Below, one piece after another: positions 38,860 through 46,146 of a stretch of DNA of 64,000 nt. The stretch is taken from contig NZ_ASXG01000182.1 in NCBI RefSeq assembly GCF_000411975.1, positions 3,524-67,523 on the forward strand. Direction: 5' to 3'. Origin of the DNA: Amycolatopsis orientalis DSM 43388. GTDB lineage: Bacteria > Actinomycetota > Actinomycetes > Mycobacteriales > Pseudonocardiaceae. Each line of letters begins with the position of its first letter. Within the stretch, counting starts at the first letter, position 1. The translations under genes and the position numbers were made by a program. The notes under the pieces are model-generated. The model had not been told where the DNA came from. It saw nothing but the letters and a program-made list of their open reading frames with translations, and made no database searches.

Positions 38860-39496
38860 AGTCGCGTGCTGCGGGCTCCATCCTAGCGGGGGCCGCGGCG
38901 GGGGAAGTCAGGTACGCCAGTGCCAGGTCCGCCGCTTCCTCCGACCACTTCTTCCATGAGCGGTCGTCGGGCCAGAATCGGCAGGTCGCGGCGCGGTGGA
39001 TGCACGCGCCGATGATCGTTCTGGCGGCCATCTTCACTCGGTCGGTCTCGGCCGGAGAAGGCGACAGCGCTTCCAGCAGCGCGGCTTGGATCGCGGACAA
39101 CGCGGCCAGGCCACGGTCTCGGCCGTCGGAGCGTTGGGCGTCCAGGAGTTCCGGGAAGATTCTGTCGTGGTTCTCGAAGGTGCCGGCCAGAGCTGCCACG
39201 AAGGCAGTGAAGGCCGAGCGTAGATCAGGGGGCGCGGAGCGCAGGGCGTCTCGGACGTTTGCCTCCAGCTGGGTCAGCAGGCGGTCCTTGACGGCGTGCA
39301 GCAGTTGGTCCTTCCCGTCGAAGCGGCGGTAGATCGTGCCGACTGACATGCCCGCTTGGGAAGCCACCGCGGCGACGGTGAACGACTCCAGGCCCTGCTC
39401 GGCGAGGACGTGTTCGGCGGCGGTCAGGAGTTTCTGCAGCGCGACGCGGCTGCGCGCTTGTTGTGGCGGGCGGAAGCCCTCGCTCGGCTGGCTCAC
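38822..39496 (-). CDS. TetR-family regulator whose 3' end lies inside tRNA-Arg
   Basis: A 224-residue repressor with N-terminal HTH (LTAAEHVLAEQGLESFTVAAVASQAGMSVGTIYRRFDGKDQLL) and a helical ligand domain. The last dozen codons (to RARLS) and the TAA stop lie within the tRNA-Arg gene on the same strand; the stop is made of anticodon-loop bases. Either the frame has been extended by loss of an earlier stop, or the two genes share sequence. ATG at 39496. It is divergent from an ABC ATPase gene, with a palindrome between them that is a likely operator. Confidence 0.85.
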   Translation of the reverse strand: MSQPSEGFRPPQQARSRVALQKLLTAAEHVLAEQGLESFTVAAVASQAGMSVGTIYRRFDGKDQLLHAVKDRLLTQLEANVRDALRSAPPDLRSAFTAFVAALAGTFENHDRIFPELLDAQRSDGRDRGLAALSAIQAALLEALSPSPAETDRVKMAARTIIGACIHRAATCRFWPDDRSWKKWSEEAADLALAYLTSPAAAPARMEPAARDCPRSSGDRARLS

Positions 39497-39529
39497 CGGA
39501 GCACCTTAGCCTGGCCAGCTCCCCTATGC

Positions 39530-39547
39530 GAATGGTAATTTACATTC
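39530..39547. promoter_or_regulatory. Imperfect palindrome, likely TetR operator
   Basis: GAATG at 39530-39534 and CATTC at 39543-39547 flank an AT-rich core; 14 of 18 positions are symmetric. It sits between the divergent tetR and ABC ATPase genes and overlaps the likely promoter of the latter. Confidence 0.55.
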
Positions 39548-39566
39548 ACATACAGGGGAGGGGCCA

Positions 39567-40307
39567 ATGGTCAGCATCGAGGTGCGCAACGCCTACGTCG
39601 ACTTTCCGATCTTCGACGCCAAGACTCGGTCGTTGAAGAAGCGCGTGCTCGGGAAGGTCGGCGGGAGGATCGCCAGCGGGGCGCGGGTGCCGGTGATCGA
39701 GGCCTTGCGGGACGTGTCGTTCCGGCTCGAGGAGGGCGATCGGGTCGGGCTGGTGGGGCACAACGGGGCCGGGAAGTCCACGTTGCTGCGGTTGTTGTCC
39801 GGGATTTACGAGCCGACGCGCGGGAGCCGGAGAGTGCGGGGGCGGGTCGCGCCGGTGTTCGATTTGGGGGTGGGCCTGGATCCGGAGGTGTCCGGGCGCG
39901 AGAACATCCTGATCCAGGGGCTGTTCCTCGGGATGAGCCGGCGGCAGATGGCCAAGCGCGTCGAGGACATCGCGGAGTTCACCGAGCTCGGCGACTATCT
40001 CGAGCTGCCGCTGCGCACCTACTCGGCCGGGATGCGGGTGCGGCTCGCGCTCGGGGTGGTGACCACGATCGATCCCGAGATTCTGTTGCTCGACGAGGGG
40101 CTCGGCGCGGTCGACGCGGCGTTCCTCGCCAAGGCGCGCGAACGGCTCAAGGACCTGGTGAAGCGGTCCGGCATTCTGGTGTTCGCGAATCATTCCGACG
40201 AACTGCTCGGTGAGTTGTGCGACACCGCATTGTGGATGGACGAGGGCCAGGTTCGGCAGCACGGGGCATTGTCCGAAATCCTTACTGCGTACAAGCCCGC
40301 CGCTTAG
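39567..40307 (+). CDS. ABC transporter ATPase, Wzt/TagH type
   Basis: A 246-residue ATPase of the polysaccharide/teichoic-acid exporter class. The N-terminus SIEVRNAYVDFPIFDAKTRSLKK is typical of RfbE/Wzt proteins. Walker A is GHNGAGKST, the signature motif is TYSAGM rather than LSGGQ (usual for this class), and Walker B is EILLLDEGLGAVD with NHSDE (H-loop) after it. The partner membrane protein (Wzm-like) is not adjacent. A GGGGAGGGG ribosome site is present. Probably repressed by the divergent TetR protein. Its stop overlaps that of the convergent Lrp gene. Confidence 0.87.
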   Translation: MVSIEVRNAYVDFPIFDAKTRSLKKRVLGKVGGRIASGARVPVIEALRDVSFRLEEGDRVGLVGHNGAGKSTLLRLLSGIYEPTRGSRRVRGRVAPVFDLGVGLDPEVSGRENILIQGLFLGMSRRQMAKRVEDIAEFTELGDYLELPLRTYSAGMRVRLALGVVTTIDPEILLLDEGLGAVDAAFLAKARERLKDLVKRSGILVFANHSDELLGELCDTALWMDEGQVRQHGALSEILTAYKPAA

Positions 40308-41257
40308 AGCGGGAGCAGCGATCCGCTCCGCTTCACCGTGCGGACGACCGGGGCCGTTTCCATTTGCTGGATTCCGTCAAGTGATCCGACGCGTTCGGTG
40401 AGATATTCGTACAGGTGCGTCGCGTTGCGACAGGCGATGGCGGCGACCAGGTTCGTCGGGCCGGTAGTGACAGCGGCGAATTGCACTTCTTCGTGTGCTG
40501 CCAAGGCACTTGCGACCGACGTGACCGCAGACGGGCGCACGGTCATCCACAGTCGTGCTTCCGAGCAAAAGCCGAGAGCGCGCAGGGAAAGGTCCAGTTG
40601 GTACGACAGGACTCCCGTTTGGCGCAGGGTTTCGATTCGGCGTTTCACGGTCGATTCGGAAAGGCCGGACGCGGCGGACAGTTCGCCATAGCTGGCGCGG
40701 CCGTCGTCGGCCAAAACGTGCATTAAACGACGGTCGGCTTCATCGAAGGTGGCTTCTCCGATTGGGTTTACCGGGACGCGCAGGGCGGCGATCTGCTGGG
40801 CAGATAGCGCCGACCAGCTGCCCAAGCGCGTGAATCCGTGCAGCATTTGGTGTGCGGACACGGACGTGATCCGGCTGCTCCGCGGGAGTTTGTCCAGCAT
40901 CAGCACGTCAGGTTCGTCCACTAAGGACGACTGGGTGGTGCACGCGATTTCGGTCCCACCGGAGAGCAAATGGACCCAAAAGGTGTCGGGCCGCTTGGCT
41001 AGCGCCGCTGCGATCGGGATGCCGGACGCGGGCGCGCAGGAGAACCGGACGGTCCACAGGGCATAGCCGAGCTTCGCGCTCGCGACGGCGCCGACGACTC
41101 GGAGCACCCCGGCTTGGCGCAGCCGTCGGTAGCGCCGGCCGACGGTGTTCTCCGAAACGCCGAGGACGTCGGCGATGCGCGCGAAAGGGGCGCGGCCATC
41201 GAGATCTAGGGCATGGATCAGCTGATGGTCCACGACGTCCAGCGTGACGGGTTTCAT
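40304..41257 (-). CDS. Tandem Lrp/AsnC-family regulator
   Basis: A 317-residue regulator made of two Lrp units in one chain. The first HTH (LIHALDLDGRAPFARIADVLGVSENTVGRRYRRL) and a RAM-like domain are followed by a second HTH (LMHVLADDGRASYGELSAASGLSESTVKRRIETL) and a second sensor domain. ATG at 41257 is preferred to ATG at 41290: it gives the usual family start (MKPVTLDVVDHQLIHAL) and TACCGT lies six bases before it, so it is probably leaderless. Divergent from the exporter gene at 41359, its probable target. Confidence 0.85.
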   Translation of the reverse strand: MKPVTLDVVDHQLIHALDLDGRAPFARIADVLGVSENTVGRRYRRLRQAGVLRVVGAVASAKLGYALWTVRFSCAPASGIPIAAALAKRPDTFWVHLLSGGTEIACTTQSSLVDEPDVLMLDKLPRSSRITSVSAHQMLHGFTRLGSWSALSAQQIAALRVPVNPIGEATFDEADRRLMHVLADDGRASYGELSAASGLSESTVKRRIETLRQTGVLSYQLDLSLRALGFCSEARLWMTVRPSAVTSVASALAAHEEVQFAAVTTGPTNLVAAIACRNATHLYEYLTERVGSLDGIQQMETAPVVRTVKRSGSLLPL

Positions 41258-41358
41258 CACTTCACGGTAGCTGATGACGGGATCTGTCATTGGCGGCCAG
41301 TTTGCTTGAGGTGTTCCCGACCGGCCCGAACACTCGGCGACGAGAGAAAGGGACTGTG

Positions 41359-42708
41359 ATGCGCAAATGGGGGCCGTTGGCGGCGATCTGCCTCGGGTCG
41401 TTCATGTTGATCCTCGACACCACCGTGGTGACGGTGGCGTTGCCGGAGATGGCGCGCGGGCTGGGAGCCTCGCTGACCAGTCTGCAATGGGTGGTCAACA
41501 GCTACACGTTAGTGCTCGCCGTGCTGGCGCTGAGCGCCGGAGCGATCGGCGACCTCGTCGGACAGCGCAGGGTGTTCGTCGGCTCGGTCGCGTTGTTCGC
41601 CGTGGCGTCGCTGGGCGGTGCGCTCGCGCCCACTATCGGCGTGTTGATTGGTGCGCGGGCGGTGCAAGGAATTGGCGGCGCGGCGATGATGGTCGCTGCG
41701 ATGTCATTGCTGGGAGCCAACTACGCAGGCAAAGAGCGTGGCAGCGCATTCGGGACATGGACGGCGGTGCTCGGTGGCGCCGGGGCCGCGGGGCCATTTC
41801 TTGGCGGAGTTTTGACGCAATGGGCCGGCTGGCAGGCGATCTTCTTCCTCAATCTCCCGCTGAGCGGGCTGACGTTGCTCCTGACCCGCAAGTACCTGGT
41901 CGAAGCGCCGAGAAGGCCGGCAGGCACACGGATCGATGTCGGCGGGATGCTGGCTTTCGGGATGAGTTCCGGCGCGTTGATCTACGGGCTGATTCAGCCG
42001 GACGGCAGCCTTCCGGTGTTCCTTCTCGCCATCGTCGCGCTTGTCGTTTTCGTTGTGGTGGAACGACGAGCGGAGCACCCGATGGTCGATCTCGCGTTGT
42101 TCCGCCGGGCAGCTTTCGTGACGGTACTGATCGTGGTCGTCGCGAGCTCATCCGTCTTCGCCTGCCTCATTTACGCGTCGATCTGGCTGCAATCGGTGCG
42201 GCACCTCAGCCCCACCGCGGCAGGGCTGGCGCTGATTCCGTTGGCGGCCACGTCGTTTGCCGCCTCGATGCTGATCGGCAAGCGGCTGCACGCCACCGGC
42301 ATCGTTCTCGCCCTCGGGGCGCTGCTGGCGGCAGCGGGTTGCGGACTGGAGTGGATGCTGCTCGACCGCGACTCGACTTGGCTCAGCCTGCTGCCCGGAT
42401 TGATCGTGACCGGTGCCGGAATGGGGATTGCCGGGCCAGCAACCAGTACCGCGATCCTCAGCGCGGTTCCGCCGGATCGCGCGGGGATGGCGTCCGGTGC
42501 CATGGCCACGTTCCGGCAGCTCGGCCAAACGCTCGGCGTCGCCGTGCTCGGGCTGGTTTACGCCAACACCGCGGAACTCGGCGACGTCTTCCTGGCCACC
42601 GCCGGGCTCAGTCTCGGCGCCGCAGTGCTCAGCGGACTGGTGCTTGTTCGAAACAATGCCGGTGCGCCGTCGCGAACTCGCGGAAGCTCCGGGGCCGCTG
42701 CCCGGTGA
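41359..42708 (+). CDS. DHA2-family MFS multidrug exporter
   Basis: A 449-residue drug:proton antiporter of the EmrB/QacA type with about fourteen membrane helices. It has the motif DTTVVTVALPEMARGLG in the first helix, the WVVNSYTLVLAVLALSAGAIGDLVGQRRVF motif A region and RAVQGIGGAAMMV (motif C side). ATG at 41359 follows AAAGGGA. A GTG directly before it is an alternative. Substrate unknown. Its last 80 bases overlap the convergent NmrA-like gene. Confidence 0.9.
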   Translation: MRKWGPLAAICLGSFMLILDTTVVTVALPEMARGLGASLTSLQWVVNSYTLVLAVLALSAGAIGDLVGQRRVFVGSVALFAVASLGGALAPTIGVLIGARAVQGIGGAAMMVAAMSLLGANYAGKERGSAFGTWTAVLGGAGAAGPFLGGVLTQWAGWQAIFFLNLPLSGLTLLLTRKYLVEAPRRPAGTRIDVGGMLAFGMSSGALIYGLIQPDGSLPVFLLAIVALVVFVVVERRAEHPMVDLALFRRAAFVTVLIVVVASSSVFACLIYASIWLQSVRHLSPTAAGLALIPLAATSFAASMLIGKRLHATGIVLALGALLAAAGCGLEWMLLDRDSTWLSLLPGLIVTGAGMGIAGPATSTAILSAVPPDRAGMASGAMATFRQLGQTLGVAVLGLVYANTAELGDVFLATAGLSLGAAVLSGLVLVRNNAGAPSRTRGSSGAAAR

Positions 42709-43498
42709 CGTCCTCGACCGTGGACGTCACCGTTTCCGCCCCGCCGTCGAGGTACGTATTGCACACCTCGACCAGCGCTTTGGCGTGGAACGAGGACATT
42801 CCTGCCTCGGCGAGCGCGGAAAGCGCTTGCTCGTTGGACATTCCGCGGTACGCGATCGGACGGTCGAGCACTTCGGACAACACTGCCGCGGCCTCGTCGT
42901 ATGTCAGCGCGTCAGGGCCGGTGAGCGCGTATGCCTTGCCTTCGTGCCCGTCCTCAGTCAGTGCGCGAAACGCCACGCGGGCAACGTCTTCCGCGTCCAC
43001 GAAGGCGATCGGGCCGCGGATCAGCGGGCTGGCGAAGAAATTCCCCGAACTAATGGTGCCCGCCCAGTTTCCGGAGAAGGCCTGGAGATAGAAGTTCGCG
43101 CGGAGAAAAGTCCAGGACAGCGGCGAGGTTTCCAGCATCCGCTCGACCGGACGGTGCAGCCGCGCGATCGGGGTGAGTTCCTCGTCCGCCCGCCACAGCG
43201 ACTGTTTCACCACGTGCGAGACCCCGGCGGACACGGCAGCTTCGACCACATTGGACTCGTTGCCGGTCTGTCCGGGGCTCATCGCGCCCAGCAGGAACAC
43301 CTTCGACACTCCGGCCAGCGCGGATTCCAGCGTGGCCGGATCGGACATTTCCACGGTGACCGCGTCGATTCCGTCCGCTGCGGCCCGCCGTGCCTTCTCC
43401 GCGGAATGGTATGCGGCCCGGAACGACACCTCGGCCGCCCGCAACTGTTTGACCAGCGCCGATCCCACGTTGCCGCTCGCACCCGTCACCAGGATCAT
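42629..43498 (-). CDS. NmrA-like NAD(P)-binding protein
   Basis: A 289-residue atypical short-chain dehydrogenase. The dinucleotide site is ILVTGASGNVGSALVKQL. Then come VFLLGAMSPGQTGNESNVVEAA and PLSWTFLRANFYLQAFSGNW, and the catalytic Tyr-Lys pair of classical enzymes is not evident. Such proteins are quinone reductases or redox sensors. The 3' end overlaps the exporter gene by 80 bases on the opposite strand. Confidence 0.83.
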   Translation of the reverse strand: MILVTGASGNVGSALVKQLRAAEVSFRAAYHSAEKARRAAADGIDAVTVEMSDPATLESALAGVSKVFLLGAMSPGQTGNESNVVEAAVSAGVSHVVKQSLWRADEELTPIARLHRPVERMLETSPLSWTFLRANFYLQAFSGNWAGTISSGNFFASPLIRGPIAFVDAEDVARVAFRALTEDGHEGKAYALTGPDALTYDEAAAVLSEVLDRPIAYRGMSNEQALSALAEAGMSSFHAKALVEVCNTYLDGGAETVTSTVEDVTGQRPRSFREFATAHRHCFEQAPVR

Positions 43499-43568
43499 GC
43501 GCTCCGCCTTCGCGCGTCGATGCCACCAGACGAGCGAGTGTAGTGGATCAGCGGATTTTCGAAGCCGG

Positions 43569-44069
43569 TTACGCACTCGCCGCTTGCGCCCGGCGCCGCG
43601 CCAGCTCCTCGACCGCCGACGGCAGCGTCGTCTCGAAGTCGATGAGCTTCGCCCAGGTCGGGGTGACCACGATGCGGACCATGCCGTCGACGTACAGCGA
43701 GCGGATTTCGGCCTCCCATTCGACGCGCTGTTCGGGCGTCATCTCGTAGGAACCGTTCATTTCGAGGTACTCGTCCGGGATTCCGTCCACATAGTCGAGT
43801 TCGGCGCGGCCGCGCAGAAGCAGGATCTTCGGCGGGTGCGATTCGGTGTCGATGGTCAGCGCGACCATCGGGTTCGCCCGCAGCGCCGGCAGCTTCGGAG
43901 CGTTCTTGGTGGTGCACAGGACGATCTCGGTGCCGTTCCAGCTGAACGCGATCGGGACGCTGCGCGGCGTGCCGTCCTTCGCGACGTAGGCCAGCCGGGC
44001 GATGTCGCGCTCGAGCAGTTCGCGGCTGTACGGACGGTTCAGGACCTCGGCGACTTCCTGCGGTTCCAT
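43569..44069 (-). CDS. Pyridoxamine 5'-phosphate oxidase-fold protein
   Basis: A 166-residue split-barrel flavin-binding family protein. RDIARLAYVAKDGTPRSVPIAFSWNGTEIVLCT is the FMN/F420-binding half, ALRANPMVALTID and LLLRGRAELDYVDG the second strand set. No activity can be assigned. GAAGGAGAG before ATG 44069 fixes the start. It shares a long intergenic region with the divergent NRAMP-related gene. Confidence 0.82.
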   Translation of the reverse strand: MEPQEVAEVLNRPYSRELLERDIARLAYVAKDGTPRSVPIAFSWNGTEIVLCTTKNAPKLPALRANPMVALTIDTESHPPKILLLRGRAELDYVDGIPDEYLEMNGSYEMTPEQRVEWEAEIRSLYVDGMVRIVVTPTWAKLIDFETTLPSAVEELARRRAQAASA

Positions 44070-44157
44070 GACGCTCTCCTTCTCGGTCTGCGGCCTCGTG
44101 GTCGGCCAGGTGCTGCGGGGACGGAGCCGGGACGGCGTTCTCGACATTACCTCGACA

Positions 44158-44230
44158 GTGACCTGAGTCACATTGATGGCTACAACACTTGTACAAGCGC
44201 TTGACAGTTATCCGGAGGATGGCGTTGAGT
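44158..44230 (+). promoter_or_regulatory. Promoter and palindromes upstream of the NRAMP-related gene
   Basis: TTGACA (44201-44206) and, 18 bases on, TTGAGT (44225-44230) make a plausible promoter. Upstream lie the perfect palindrome CTTGTACAAG (44188-44197) and GTGAC-CTGA-GTCAC (44158-44171). They are placed for a regulator acting on one or both divergent genes. Confidence 0.5.
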
Positions 44231-44236
44231 GCTTCA

Positions 44237-44441
44237 GGAGCCGGAAAATCGGGGAGGTGAGGGCGATGCGCGACTCGAGCCCAGGGCGAAGTACGCCCTC
44301 GGACCCTGACTTGTCCCCTTCTTCCGGTATCCCCGGCTGATCCGCTTCCCCGCCCGTCCGGTCCGCACCGGACGGGTCTTCGGGATGCGCGGAACCCGGG
44401 TGCCCCGATCGGCCCGCCCGCGGCCGAAGGGAGTGTTCGTC
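44237..44441 (+). ncRNA. Structured 5' leader, candidate riboswitch-like element
   Basis: About 205 untranslated bases precede the NRAMP-related start. GGGGA (about 44254) can pair with TCCCC (about 44316). Inside, AGGGCG-AAGTA-CGCCCT and an outer CGAG/CTCG pair form a second arm. Further down CCCGTCCGGT (44353-44362) and ACCGGACGGG (44367-44376) make a perfect 10-bp hairpin followed by TCTT, like an expression-platform terminator. I could not match it to a known riboswitch class. Confidence 0.4.
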
Positions 44442-46061
44442 ATGACCACCGACTCCACCGTCCAGATCGACCGGCGCACCACCGCGGTCCTCGACGATCA
44501 GCACGTCGGCGACATCCGCGGCGCGCTCGGCACCATCAAAGCGGGCGATTCCGCGCCGCGGACCGGACTGAGCGCCAAGCTCAAGACCCTGCTCGCGATC
44601 GTCGGGCCGGGGTTGATCGTGCTGGTCGGCGACAACGACGCCGGCGCGTTCGCCACCTATGGCCAGGCCGGGCAGAACTACGGCCCGAAGCTGCTGTGGA
44701 CCCTGCTGCTTCTGGTCCCGGTGCTGTACGTGAACCAGGAAATGGTGCTCCGCCTCGGTGCGGTCACCGGCGTCGGGCACGCCCGGTTGATCCTCGAACG
44801 CTTCGGCAAGTTCTGGGGCGCGTTCTCGGTGCTCGACCTGTTCTTGCTCAACGCGTTGACGCTGGTCACCGAGTTCATCGGCATCACGATGGCGACCCGC
44901 TGTCTCGGGCTGCCGACGGTTCCGTCGGTCGTGCTGGCCGCGGCAGTGATCGTCGCCGCCGCGTTCACCGGCAGCTTCCGGCGGTTCGAGCGGATCGCGA
45001 TCTTCTTCTGCCTCGGGTCGCTGACGCTGATCCCGGTGTACGTGTTCGCGCACCCGGCGCCGAAGAAAATGCTCGGCGGGCTGGTGCCGACGATGCCGGC
45101 CGGACCCGGCGGGACGGCGGAACTGATGCTGCTGATCATCGCGATCGTCGGAACCACCGTCGCGCCGTGGCAGTTGTTCTTCCAGCAGTCTTACGTGATC
45201 GACAAGCGCATCACGCCGCGGTTCATGCGCTACGAGAAGGCGGATCTGTGGATCGGTTTGGTCGTGGTGATGGTTGGCGCGGCCGCGATCATGGGAATCG
45301 CGGCGACCGCCTTCGCCGGCACCGGCACCCCGTTCTCCGACACAGCCGCGGTCACGAACGGCATTGAGGCTTACGCGGGGCGCACGGCGGGCGCGCTGTT
45401 CGCAGTTGCACTGCTGGACGCGTCGATCGTCGGGGCCTTCGCAGTGTCGCTGTCGAGTGCGTACGCGATCGGTGACGTCTTCGGGATGAAGCACTCGCTG
45501 CATCGCGGGGCACGGCACGCGAAAGGCTTCTACGCGGTGTACGCCGGTCTCGTCGCGCTGTCGGCCACCATCGTGCTCATTCCGGGCTCGCCGCTGGGCC
45601 TGCTCACCACCGGAGTGCAGACGCTGGCCGGAGTGCTGCTGCCGTCGGCGACAGTGTTCCTCTTGCTGCTGTGCAACGACAAGGCAGTGCTCGGGCCGTG
45701 GGTCAACGGACGGCGCACCAATCTGTTCACCTCAGTGGTCGTCGGAGTGCTGGTGGTGCTGTCGGTGATCCTCACCGCGGCGGTGCTGTTCCCGGACCTC
45801 AGCGCGGACCAGATCTTCCTGATCATGGCGGTCAGCGGCGGAATCGGCGTGCTGACCGCCGGGTACGCACTGCTTCGCCGCCGCAGCCCCGCGCCGATCG
45901 ATCGCACCGGACGCGCGGAGTGGAGGATGCCGCCGCTGCGGTACCTGCCGCCGCCGGAGATGTCGACCGGGCGCAAGATCGGGCTCACCGCGCTGCGCAC
46001 GTATCTGTTCTTGGCGATGGCCCTCGTCGTCATGAAACTCGTCCACCTGGCTCTGGGTTAA
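44442..46061 (+). CDS. NRAMP-related divalent metal transporter
   Basis: A 539-residue inner-membrane transporter with eleven or twelve helices after an 40-residue hydrophilic N-terminus. In the first helix the metal-binding DPGN motif of classical NRAMPs is replaced (VGDNDAGAFATYGQAGQNYG). In the sixth helix the Met-Pro-His motif is replaced by TVAPWQLFFQQS. These changes are those of NRAMP-related proteins that carry Mg2+-like ions rather than Mn/Fe. ATG at 44442 has AGGGAG upstream. A long structured leader suggests ion-responsive control. Confidence 0.85.
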   Translation: MTTDSTVQIDRRTTAVLDDQHVGDIRGALGTIKAGDSAPRTGLSAKLKTLLAIVGPGLIVLVGDNDAGAFATYGQAGQNYGPKLLWTLLLLVPVLYVNQEMVLRLGAVTGVGHARLILERFGKFWGAFSVLDLFLLNALTLVTEFIGITMATRCLGLPTVPSVVLAAAVIVAAAFTGSFRRFERIAIFFCLGSLTLIPVYVFAHPAPKKMLGGLVPTMPAGPGGTAELMLLIIAIVGTTVAPWQLFFQQSYVIDKRITPRFMRYEKADLWIGLVVVMVGAAAIMGIAATAFAGTGTPFSDTAAVTNGIEAYAGRTAGALFAVALLDASIVGAFAVSLSSAYAIGDVFGMKHSLHRGARHAKGFYAVYAGLVALSATIVLIPGSPLGLLTTGVQTLAGVLLPSATVFLLLLCNDKAVLGPWVNGRRTNLFTSVVVGVLVVLSVILTAAVLFPDLSADQIFLIMAVSGGIGVLTAGYALLRRRSPAPIDRTGRAEWRMPPLRYLPPPEMSTGRKIGLTALRTYLFLAMALVVMKLVHLALG

Positions 46062-46146
46062 CTCTGCGTGAGCTTCATTCTCAGCTTGTACACAGCGAGT
46101 GTGCAGAACAGTAGGCAACCATGACGCCCCGGCACCGGAAGGCCCG

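Noticed and set aside
44237..44330. Possible M-box (Mg2+) riboswitch because of an AGGTGAGG word in the NRAMP-related leader
   Set aside because: Beyond this eight-base word the conserved M-box stretches (such as the GCUGCUGCCC region) are absent, so only a generic structured leader is claimed.
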